Source: JALYIM01 sp040003205 (GTDB lineage Bacteria; Acidobacteriota; Terriglobia; Terriglobales; Acidobacteriaceae). From it: 13,346 nucleotides of DNA. Both the position numbers and the translations under genes were made by a program. Positions 1 through 6,056 of this stretch are shown piece by piece (position 1 is the stretch's first letter; every line of letters begins with the position of its first letter). The notes beneath the pieces were generated by a model, which had not been told where the DNA came from, made no database searches, and worked only from the letters and a program-made list of their open reading frames with translations. The stretch is from the NCBI GenBank assembly GCA_040003205.1, contig JBDUDA010000055.1, forward strand, positions 1 to 13,346. The letters are read 5' to 3'.

Positions 1-1050
1 CGCCATGCCGTCCTCTAGAAATCCTTTGACGTGATCGAAGCCGATACGGCCCAGCCGCAAGGCGGCTTCCTGTTCGCGTCCCGGCTCGGCGACGATCACA
101 ATGGGCTTGGCGCGGTCGAGGATCGTGCCCGCCCAGGTGGCGTATTGCCCTCCCAGTCCGATGTTGATGCTGCCGGCGAGATGACCCTTGCCATACTCTG
201 CGGCATCACGGACGTCGAGGATCTGAGAGCCCGCGTCGCCCATCTTCAGGACCTCATCTAGATTGATGGGATGGAGAGCTTGTTCCAGACTCTTGTCCAG
301 CGTGGCGCGCTCGCGAGTGTTGAGGATGGCATCGTAGGTGAAATACGCCGGAGCGTCGGGCTGGTCGGCCGTGACCAGACGAATGAATTCCTCACTCGAC
401 ATAGGCTGTAGGGCGTAGTTCAAACGTCGTTGGTCTCCGAGCGAAGAAACAGTGTCGGAGGAAAGCTGCTTCCCGCAAAGGGAGCCGGCACCGTGCGCCG
501 GGTACACCAGCGTTTCGTCGGGAAGCGGCAGAAGTTTGTTGTGCAGCGAGTCGAAGAGCCGGCTGCCAAGGTCGTTGGCACTCCACCCAATCGATGCGCG
601 CAGATCGGGGCGGCCGACGTCGCCGATAAACAGAGTGTCTCCGGTGAGGACGGCGTAAGGTCTGACCGGATCCTTGTGGAGATCGAAGACTAGGATCGAT
701 ATGGACTCGATGGTGTGGCCGGGGGTCTCGAGGACTTGCAGGCGCAGCCCCGGGAAGTCGAGCGTATCGCGATCCTTCATCGCGACGAAGGGGTATTCCG
801 CCTGGGCGCGGGAACCGAGATGGATGATCGCGCCGCAACGGTCGCGCAACTCCAGATGGCCGGCGATGAAGTCGGCGTGGAAGTGCGTCAGGAATACATG
901 GTGGATATGGAGGCCAAAGTTCTTGGCGTCGTCCAGGTACTGCTGGATGTCGCGCTGGGGATCGACAATGATGGCGGTTGCGGTGGCCTCGTCCCCGATC
1001 AGGTAGGAGGCGTGCGCCAAGCAGCCAAGGTAGTACTGTTTCAGAATCAT
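1..1050 (-). CDS. MBL-fold metallohydrolase / rhodanese fusion (persulfide dioxygenase-like), truncated by window edge
   Basis: The reading frame is open for 350 codons from ATG at 1050 down to base 1, with the C-terminus outside the window. Residues about 1-240 form a metallo-beta-lactamase domain: THFHAD (H56, H58, D60), PGHT (H112), TGDTLF (D138) and YPAHG (H186). The layout resembles the ETHE1/BaeB-type persulfide dioxygenases, which bind one iron and oxidise glutathione persulfide to sulfite. A phenylalanine follows HAD where many MBL enzymes have histidine. From about residue 260 a rhodanese domain begins (ILDVRDAAEYGKGHLAGS), but its active-loop region reads IVIVAEPGRE with no cysteine, so this domain is probably structural. 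Fused members usually carry a second rhodanese domain, which would lie beyond the left edge. The gene stands alone here, divergent from the aminotransferase. A sulfide/persulfide detoxification role is inferred from the family. Confidence 0.88.
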   Translation of the reverse strand, partial: MILKQYYLGCLAHASYLIGDEATATAIIVDPQRDIQQYLDDAKNFGLHIHHVFLTHFHADFIAGHLELRDRCGAIIHLGSRAQAEYPFVAMKDRDTLDFPGLRLQVLETPGHTIESISILVFDLHKDPVRPYAVLTGDTLFIGDVGRPDLRASIGWSANDLGSRLFDSLHNKLLPLPDETLVYPAHGAGSLCGKQLSSDTVSSLGDQRRLNYALQPMSSEEFIRLVTADQPDAPAYFTYDAILNTRERATLDKSLEQALHPINLDEVLKMGDAGSQILDVRDAAEYGKGHLAGSINIGLGGQYATWAGTILDRAKPIVIVAEPGREQEAALRLGRIGFDHVKGFLEDGMA

Positions 1051-1253
1051 AGAAAATCTCGTCACTTCTAGCGAAGCATTTGGGCTCGAGCGGTTGAAAC
1101 GATCATGCAATTGACCTCAACTTATCGTATTGGGTTGTTCGAGTGCAAAGGCATAATTCGGGTAATTGAAATAGAAACCGTTAAAACTGAAAAGCTCACC
1201 ACTCTGCACACGGACCCATTCTATTCGTGCCCATGGTTTAGTGTGGCGACGGT

Positions 1254-1272
1254 GCTAAGGACACGCCTTAGC
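1254..1272. repeat. Perfect 7-bp inverted repeat with 5-nt loop
   Basis: GCTAAGG at 1254-1260 and CCTTAGC at 1266-1272 are exact reverse complements around ACACG. No T-run follows in either direction, so a terminator is unlikely. It could be an operator or an RNA hairpin in a long leader; the function is unknown. Confidence 0.4.
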
Positions 1273-1351
1273 CCCTGAGCGCTTTACTCGCATGTTAACA
1301 ACACCGGCATGGCGTCAGGAGGGGGCTGCCAATACACTTGGGAGACTATGA

Positions 1352-1373
1352 GCATGTGCTACATGCAGTTTTT
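1352..1373 (+). terminator. Weak terminator-like hairpin in the aminotransferase leader
   Basis: GCATGT (1352-1357) pairs perfectly with ACATGC (1361-1366) around GCT, and five T follow at 1369-1373. The 6-bp stem is short and only moderately GC-rich, so any termination would be inefficient. It lies about 95 bp upstream of the aminotransferase start and inside the 17-codon ORF, an arrangement that could act as an attenuator but may be chance. Confidence 0.22.
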
Positions 1374-1466
1374 CACGCTGGTTGTTCAGTTCCTCACTTA
1401 GGTTGCACTGGGCTGCGAAAAAGGAAGTAGGGGTTCAATCTGTACTCTGCGTTCATCGGAGGCTCC

Positions 1467-2762
1467 ATGCTTTCACGTCGCGATTTCATAGGCCGAAGCG
1501 CGGGACTCGCCGCCCTTCTTGGTATGCCAAGTAACGGATCGGCTCAGGCGACGGCTCCAACCGCCATGCCGTCCGGTGAACTGTACTTCAGCCACGAAGA
1601 TGCTTACTGGGCGGAAGTTCGCAAGCAATTTTTTATTCCGGACGACGAAGTTTACCTGAACAACGGGACAGTCGGCTCCTCTCCCCGGCCGGTGCTGAAA
1701 GCAATTTTTGACAGTTACGACGAGAGCGAGAAGCTAGCACAGACCAATCCTGAGGCATATCCAATCTGGGGTTACGACGCACGCAACGACATTCGCGATC
1801 CACTGGCTGCGTTTGTTGGGGCATCGCGCGATGAAATCGCTCTGGTGCGCAATGCCACCGAAGCGAACAGCTACATCGCGAATGGCATTGATTTGAAAGC
1901 CGGCGATGAGGTGCTGATCAGCGATCAAGAGCATCCGGGCGGAGAAGAACCCTGGAACCTGCGCGCCAAGCGATACGGAATCGTAGTTAAGAAATTTTCT
2001 TTGTCCAAGCCCGCGAAAGATGCCAATGAAATTCTCACCCGCATCAGCGACGCGATTACTCCTCGTACGCGTGTGATCTTCGTCAGCCACATCACCACAG
2101 TGACCGGACTGGTTTTACCGGTAAAGCAGATATGCTCTCTGGCTCGCAGCAAGGGAATCATTTCTGCCGTCGACGGAGCGCAAGTCACCGGCATGATGGG
2201 CATCAACCTCCACGAAATCGGATGTGACTTATACAGCTCGAGCCCGCACAAGTGGCTGCAAGCCACGAAAGGGACAGGGTATTTGTACGTCCGCGATGAA
2301 ATGATTGACAGGCTTTGGAACACTTGCGCGAATGAAGGATGGGACAATCCACATCTGCGAGCGGAACGTTTTCAGCGCATTGGATCTTCGAATGTGCCTG
2401 CACTCGCGGGACTGCGGGCGTCTATTGATTTTGCCAACAGCATCGGGATGGAGCGCATCGAGAAAAGACACCGCGAGCTGGCGGATCACGTCCTAGCCGA
2501 AATGCAGAAGCGCGGCATTGAATCGTGGACCTCTCCCGACCCTTTGTTGCGATGTGCCATCGCCACTTTCAACATTCCCCCAATAAAATGCCCGGAGCTG
2601 GAAACGTGGTTATGGCAGAACCATAAGATTCGCATCCGCGGTGACGCACACTCGAAAGTCCGGATTTCGACTCCTTACTATCTTGCGCAAACAGAACTCG
2701 CTAAATTCTTCGACCGTTTCGATGAATACCGCTCGGCGCACCGGCTTGGCGATATCCGATAA
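1467..2762 (+). CDS. Tat-exported class V aminotransferase-fold PLP enzyme
   Basis: This 431-residue protein starts at ATG 1467 with GGAGG at 1458-1462. The N-terminus MLSRRDFIGRSAG, a hydrophobic stretch and an A-Q-A region near residue 28 form a twin-arginine signal, so export as a folded, cofactor-loaded enzyme is predicted. The rest is a class V (cysteine desulfurase/isopenicillin-N epimerase-like) fold. Visible marks are YLNNGTVG (about 63-70), QEHPGG (H156), FVSHITTVTG (about 205-214), SAVDGAQ (D236, Q239) as the PLP pyridine and ring contacts, and SPHKW with K262 as the expected Schiff-base lysine. Length fits the family. The substrate cannot be read from sequence: desulfurase, epimerase, lyase and aminotransferase activities all occur in this fold. 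No neighbouring gene indicates a pathway. The family call is secure and the reaction is unknown. Confidence 0.9.
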   Translation: MLSRRDFIGRSAGLAALLGMPSNGSAQATAPTAMPSGELYFSHEDAYWAEVRKQFFIPDDEVYLNNGTVGSSPRPVLKAIFDSYDESEKLAQTNPEAYPIWGYDARNDIRDPLAAFVGASRDEIALVRNATEANSYIANGIDLKAGDEVLISDQEHPGGEEPWNLRAKRYGIVVKKFSLSKPAKDANEILTRISDAITPRTRVIFVSHITTVTGLVLPVKQICSLARSKGIISAVDGAQVTGMMGINLHEIGCDLYSSSPHKWLQATKGTGYLYVRDEMIDRLWNTCANEGWDNPHLRAERFQRIGSSNVPALAGLRASIDFANSIGMERIEKRHRELADHVLAEMQKRGIESWTSPDPLLRCAIATFNIPPIKCPELETWLWQNHKIRIRGDAHSKVRISTPYYLAQTELAKFFDRFDEYRSAHRLGDIR

Positions 2763-2836
2763 TGCGGAGCAATGTCACCGATCACCACAAGCCCAGGTCG
2801 GAAGATCTTGCAAGACTAGCCTTCTAGCTGGGAGGA

Positions 2837-2869
2837 AAAGCAGGTCCCTCGACTACGATCGGGATGACA
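2837..2869 (-). repeat. Dispersed repeat unit, hairpin-less form (left arm of inverted pair)
   Basis: Read on the minus strand this unit begins TGTCATCCCGA and ends GTCGAGGGACCTGCTTT. It matches the unit at 2920-2952 at 31 of 33 positions in inverted orientation, so the two could pair as a long stem across a 50-nt loop. It has only three bases between the conserved ends, where other units carry a hairpin. Confidence 0.85.
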
Positions 2870-2885
2870 GAGTTTAGTGAGCTTC

Positions 2886-2908
2886 CTGTCATCCGCACTT
2901 ACGGGACC
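2886..2908 (+). repeat. Shortened, degenerate repeat unit
   Basis: CTGTCATCC and GGGACC flank eight unrelated bases between the two full arms. This looks like a deleted copy of the same repeat, with most of the GAGC and GTCGA portions gone. The match is short, so confidence is limited. Confidence 0.4.
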
Positions 2909-2919
2909 ACCGAATCACC

Positions 2920-2952
2920 TGTCATCCCGAGCGAAGTCGAGGGACCTGCTTT
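2920..2952 (+). repeat. Dispersed repeat unit, hairpin-less form (right arm of inverted pair)
   Basis: The unit starts TGTCATCCCGAGC and ends GTCGAGGGACCTGCTTT with only GAA between the conserved halves. It is the cleanest minimal copy in the window and the inverted partner of 2837-2869. The TGTCAT ends of the pair face each other. The pair sits between two same-strand genes and could fold in the transcript. Confidence 0.87.
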
Positions 2953-3107
2953 ATTACCAAGCCACCTGCGTGTGTTACCAGTTATCGTAGCCAGATTACC
3001 TTCGGGCATGAGTTACGATCATCCCTGCAAGTTTCCCTACAGCCAACGTTCTATGAACAGGACCGGAAATCCTCCTTCCGTCCGCAGCGACTAAAGGGGA
3101 TAACAAA

Positions 3108-4604
3108 ATGAAGAAGATGTTGTTCGTTCTATTGTTTCTATGCTCATTCGCCTGGGGACAGGAAACAGAGGTTGACGCAGACAGCGCGCCCGCGCTCACC
3201 ATCTATAACCAGAATTTCTTCGTAGCCCGCGAACGCTTTCCGATGGACCTAAAATCAGGCGTCAACCATGTCGAGTACGCGGGCATCGCCGCTCATTTAG
3301 AGCCGGATTCAGTCATCCTTCGTGACCCTGGCGGCAAGGCGCTCCAGGTGTTGGAACAGAATTATCGCAACGATCCTGTCTCGCAGGAGCTTCTACTTTC
3401 TTTCTATGAAGGCAAGACGATTGATTTCCTGGTGCCGCACGGCGAAAAACAGGAAATCATCAAAGGCAAAATTGTGCGCAGCGGCTACATTCCCAGTTCC
3501 TCTGCCAATCAAGGTTATCCGCAGCCCGGCTTCGGCCAGCCGATTATTGAAATTGATGGGGTGCTGCGATTCGGATTGCCCGGTCAGCCACTTTTCCCCG
3601 CGCTTACGGGCGACTCGATTCTGAAGCCCACGCTGAACTGGCTGTTGCAAACGAACGATCCGGGAAAATTCAACGCCGAAATTTCTTACGTCAGTGGCGG
3701 AATGAGCTGGCAGGCGGATTACAACCTGGTCGTTTCGGATAAATCCACTGGCAAGATTGACATCCTCGATATGGTGGGCTGGATCACGATGCGCAACCAG
3801 AGCGGCAAGACGTTTGAGAATGCGCGCCTCAAGTTGCTTGCGGGCGATGTGAACAAAATTCAAGAGGGAGCAGTGCCGCAGCGAGCGTACGCCATGGAGG
3901 CGAAAGCCATGGCCGCTGATGCAATGCAACCGGTAGTGCGAGAGAAGTCTTTCGACGAATTCCATCTCTACACCTTGCAGCGTCCCGCAACGCTGCGCGA
4001 TCAGGAGACCAAGCAGGTCGAGTTCGTGCGTTCGACCGGCATCCGCGCGCAGCGAGTTTATGTTTATGATGGCGCGCAAGTGGCGCAATACGGCTACTAC
4101 AACATGGAACAGATTCGCCAGGATCAGAGCTATGGAACGCAGTCAAATCCTAAAGTATGGGTAATGGAAGAATTCAAGAATTCAGAAGTCAATCATCTGG
4201 GGATTGCTCTGCCCAAGGGCAAGCTGCGTTTCTATCGCCGCGATACTGACGGACACCTGGAATTCACGGGCGAGAACGCGATTGATCACACTCCCAAGGA
4301 CGAGACCATTCGCATCTACACAGGAAACGCGTTTGATGTCGTTGGAGAGCGGAAGCGCACCAACGTCCACGTGGATTCAGCGCATAATTTCATGGATGAA
4401 TCGTTTGAGATTCGCGTGCGCAATCACAAGAAAGAAGCGGTGAGCGTGCGCGTGGTCGAACATCTTTATCGCTGGACAAATTGGAAACTGACCGAGCAGT
4501 CACGTGATTCGCGTAAGACCGATGCACAGACCGCGGAGTTTCCCGTGACCATCGCTGCGGATGGCGAGCAGGTGATTACTTACACTGTGCATTACTCGTG
4601 GTAG
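3108..4604 (+). CDS. Secreted DUF4139 domain-containing protein
   Basis: This 498-residue protein starts at ATG 3108 with AAGGGGA seven bases upstream. A Sec signal peptide (MKKMLFVLLFLCSFAWGQ, cleavage near residue 17-18, no lipobox) predicts periplasmic or surface location. Residues about 28-130 form a beta-rich N-terminal region (SVILRDPGGKALQVLEQNY, EGKTIDFLVP), followed by a proline/glycine linker near 130-145. From about 185 to the end is the DUF4139 region, with SGGMSWQADYNLVV at 196-209, a repeated beta pattern (VGWITMRNQSGKTFENARL) and a C-terminal immunoglobulin-like strand set ending YTVHYSW. No catalytic motif or transmembrane helix is visible beyond the signal. Family members are uncharacterised, and a structural or adhesive envelope role is only inference. 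No operon partner is apparent, since both flanking spacers are filled with repeats. Confidence 0.86.
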   Translation: MKKMLFVLLFLCSFAWGQETEVDADSAPALTIYNQNFFVARERFPMDLKSGVNHVEYAGIAAHLEPDSVILRDPGGKALQVLEQNYRNDPVSQELLLSFYEGKTIDFLVPHGEKQEIIKGKIVRSGYIPSSSANQGYPQPGFGQPIIEIDGVLRFGLPGQPLFPALTGDSILKPTLNWLLQTNDPGKFNAEISYVSGGMSWQADYNLVVSDKSTGKIDILDMVGWITMRNQSGKTFENARLKLLAGDVNKIQEGAVPQRAYAMEAKAMAADAMQPVVREKSFDEFHLYTLQRPATLRDQETKQVEFVRSTGIRAQRVYVYDGAQVAQYGYYNMEQIRQDQSYGTQSNPKVWVMEEFKNSEVNHLGIALPKGKLRFYRRDTDGHLEFTGENAIDHTPKDETIRIYTGNAFDVVGERKRTNVHVDSAHNFMDESFEIRVRNHKKEAVSVRVVEHLYRWTNWKLTEQSRDSRKTDAQTAEFPVTIAADGEQVITYTVHYSW

Positions 4605-4617
4605 AACTTACCTCTAG

Positions 4618-4680
4618 TGTCATCCTGAGCAAGAAGAGACATTCGCTTTGCGAATGTCTCTTTGCGTCGAAGGACCCCTA
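4618..4680 (+). repeat. Modular repeat unit A with 13-bp hairpin core
   Basis: Conserved ends TGTCATCCTGAGC (4618-4630) and GTCGAAGGACC (4666-4676) flank a core with a perfect 13-bp stem, AAGAGACATTCGC at 4634-4646 and its complement at 4650-4662, loop TTT. Bases 4618-4674 recur identically at 4820-4876. The unit lies 14 bp after the DUF4139 stop codon. Confidence 0.88.
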
Positions 4681-4710
4681 TGGCCCGCACAGTCCGGTGG
4701 GAATAGAGAT

Positions 4711-4765
4711 GCTTCGACTCCCAGCAGCCGCCTGCGGCGACTGCTGTCCGCTCAGCATGACAATG
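4711..4765 (-). repeat. Modular repeat unit B with a different hairpin core
   Basis: On the minus strand the ends read TGTCATGCTGAGC and GTCGAAGC. The core is unrelated to unit A: CAGCAGCCGCC (4722-4732) pairs with 4736-4746 at 10 of 11 positions around TGC. It faces unit A in inverted orientation, so the outer ends of A and B can also pair with each other. Confidence 0.82.
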
Positions 4766-4819
4766 TTCTTTTGTGGTTGTGGGGAATGGAGACTTAGCGG
4801 CGAAATAATCTAACAGGAA

Positions 4820-4880
4820 TGTCATCCTGAGCAAGAAGAGACATTCGCTTTGCGAATGTCTCTTTGCGTCGAAGGATCGC
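4820..4880 (+). repeat. Modular repeat unit C, identical copy of unit A
   Basis: Bases 4820-4876 match 4618-4674 perfectly, including the 13-bp hairpin. The copies diverge just after GTCGAAGGA. Perfect identity over 57 bp in non-coding DNA points to recent duplication or gene conversion. No inverted partner is obvious next to it. Confidence 0.88.
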
Positions 4881-4927
4881 TATCACCATCGGTCGGCCTG
4901 AGCACAAAAAATGCTTCAAAACGTATC

Positions 4928-4977
4928 TGCCATCTCGAGCGGAGCAGAGCGCAAGCTTTGCCCAGTCGAGAGACCGG
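4928..4977 (+). repeat. Modular repeat unit D, diverged
   Basis: TGCCATCTCGAGC (4928-4940) and GTCGAGAGACC (4965-4975) are recognisable end sequences. The 24-base core carries only a weak GCAA/TTGC hairpin at 4951-4961. It pairs in orientation with unit E. It is the most degenerate unit of this spacer. Confidence 0.65.
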
Positions 4978-5002
4978 CTCATATGAGCGATTCAATCGCT
5001 AC

Positions 5003-5060
5003 AGCAGGTCCCTCCACTCGCCCGTTGCTTCACGAAGCAACGGGGTCGGTCGGGATGACA
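5003..5060 (-). repeat. Modular repeat unit E with 11-bp hairpin core
   Basis: On the minus strand the unit begins TGTCATCCCGACC and ends GGAGGGACCTGCTGT. Between them CCCGTTGCTTC (5021-5031) pairs perfectly with 5034-5044 over 11 bp. This core sequence is shared with no other unit in the window. It ends 22 bp from the arginase stop. Confidence 0.8.
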
Positions 5061-5082
5061 AATTGGCTTCTTTACGTAAAAA

Positions 5083-6024
5083 CTAGATTATCTTTTTGCC
5101 AAACGCTGACAAAGCGAGCTCAACCGCCAATTCCGCCGTCCGATTGTGTTCATCAATCACTGGATTCACTTCCACAATTTCGAAGCTCAGCATGCGGCCG
5201 TGGTCGGCGATGATTTCCATGGCTAGATGCGCTTCGCGATAGGTAGCGCCGCCGCGAACTGGAGTTCCTACGCCGGGCGCGTCTTCAGGATCAATCCAAT
5301 CCATGTCGAGGGAGATGTGATAGCCGGCAGTGCCGCGTCCCGCCATGCGTAAGGCCTCTTCAATCACAACGCGCATCCCTCGCTCATCTATGTCGCGCAT
5401 GGTGAAGACTGCGATTCCAGCTTTATGAATATTTTCTTTCTCGATGACGTCAATGTCGCGGACCCCGACCAATACGCAGTTCTGCGGATTTACTTTAGGA
5501 GAGAACTTAAAAATCTCGCAAAGCTCCGGCGGTCCTATCCCAAGAATGGCCGCCAGTGGCATGCCATGCACGTTGCCACTCGGCGAAGTCGCGGGAATGT
5601 TGATATCGCTGTGCGCGTCAATCCAGATCAATCCAATATTCTGTTTCTGACGCCGGTAAAACTCGGCGACTCCGGCTACGGTGCCGGCCGCTACAGAATG
5701 ATCTCCCCCCAGAACAACAGGCACTTTGCCTTTCTCTAGAGTTTCAACCACCAGTTCCGCATGCTTGGTGCATGTGGCGGTGATTTCTTTTAAATATTTG
5801 GCGTGCGGATCGCCCTCGGATTTCTGCTCCGCTATCGCAACGGCGATGTTCCCCGCATCCTCAACTACATGACCAAGAGCTTCGAGGCGTGCTTCGAGGC
5901 CGGCGACGCGGACGGCTGACGGTCCCATATCAACGCCTCGACGGGATTGTCCGAGATCTAATGGAACACCGATGACGCGAATCTTTTTCGGAGAAATACT
6001 GGAAAACGATTGTGCGCTGGTCAT
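5083..6024 (-). CDS. rocF: Arginase
   Basis: This 313-residue cytosolic enzyme hydrolyses L-arginine to L-ornithine and urea using a binuclear manganese centre. The ureohydrolase signatures are all present: GGDHS (H109), WIDAHSDIN (D136, H138, D140) and SLDMDWIDP (D240, D242). SPSGNVHGMPLA (about 147-158) corresponds to the substrate-binding loop, and GVGTPVRGGATYREA (251-265) and EIVEVNP (E285) complete the site. The N-terminal VPLDLGQSRRGVDMGP is arginase-type rather than agmatinase-type, and the length matches bacterial arginases. ATG 6024 lies 32 bp after the asnS stop, so it is probably the last gene of that operon. Its own Shine-Dalgarno is weak (GAGTG). No ornithine aminotransferase or urease gene is in the window. 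Formiminoglutamase-like activity is less likely given the SPSGNVHG loop. Confidence 0.94.
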   Translation of the reverse strand: MTSAQSFSSISPKKIRVIGVPLDLGQSRRGVDMGPSAVRVAGLEARLEALGHVVEDAGNIAVAIAEQKSEGDPHAKYLKEITATCTKHAELVVETLEKGKVPVVLGGDHSVAAGTVAGVAEFYRRQKQNIGLIWIDAHSDINIPATSPSGNVHGMPLAAILGIGPPELCEIFKFSPKVNPQNCVLVGVRDIDVIEKENIHKAGIAVFTMRDIDERGMRVVIEEALRMAGRGTAGYHISLDMDWIDPEDAPGVGTPVRGGATYREAHLAMEIIADHGRMLSFEIVEVNPVIDEHNRTAELAVELALSAFGKKII

Positions 6025-6056
6025 AAATTTACACTCATTGCGAATCTACTCGAAGA

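Larger units (their letters stand above)
1051..1466. other. Divergent intergenic spacer with two small hairpins and a 17-codon ORF
   Basis: This spacer separates the MBL/rhodanese gene (minus) from the Tat aminotransferase (plus), so it must hold both promoters. I see no convincing -35/-10 pair on either strand. It contains a 7-bp perfect hairpin (1254-1272), a 6-bp hairpin followed by five T (1352-1373), and a short ORF at 1348-1401 preceded by GGGAG. No repeat unit of the kind found at 2837-2952 or 4618-5060 is visible. Confidence 0.5.
2763..3107. other. Intergenic spacer with an inverted pair of short repeats
   Basis: This 345-bp spacer lies between two plus-strand genes. Its middle (2837-2952) is occupied by two oppositely oriented copies of the dispersed repeat plus a shortened copy. 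The remainder (2953-3090) has no recognisable gene or clear promoter. An AAGGGGA Shine-Dalgarno at 3094-3100 serves the downstream DUF4139 gene with 7-nt spacing. Confidence 0.6.
4605..5082. other. Repeat-filled convergent intergenic spacer
   Basis: The 478 bp between the convergent DUF4139 gene (plus) and arginase (minus) hold five units of a short modular repeat (4618-4680, 4711-4765, 4820-4880, 4928-4977, 5003-5060). I see no real gene. Several ORFs of 60-100 codons cross this region but derive from the repeat itself, reading the same peptide in different copies. The strong hairpins lack T-tracts, so they are not classical terminators, though they may block or protect 3' ends from either side. 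Confidence 0.75.

Noticed and set aside
392..1071. Open frames of 87-148 codons on both strands
   Set aside because: They overlap the MBL/rhodanese reading frame, which is open over all 350 codons and shows the metal-binding motifs.
2864..3094. 76-codon plus-strand ORF
   Set aside because: It translates the repeat (VIPSEVEGPALL) and has no convincing ribosome-binding site. Peptides of this type are a known by-product of such repeats.
3393..4088. 231-codon minus-strand open frame
   Set aside because: It lies wholly inside the DUF4139 gene, has low-complexity arginine/histidine-rich composition and no recognisable domain. It is an antisense shadow.
4618..5060. CRISPR array
   Set aside because: The units are in both orientations, have unequal spacing and variable internal cores, and no cas gene is nearby.
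5071..5080. TTTACGTAAA palindrome just after the arginase stop, considered as a terminator
   Set aside because: It is AT-only apart from the central CG and too short and weak to form a stable terminator stem.
4592..5213. Overlapping ORFs of 60-100 codons on both strands
   Set aside because: They translate the repeat units; two of the minus-strand frames read the same peptide (RRKETFAKRMSLLAQDD) from units A and C. These are repeat-derived, not genes.
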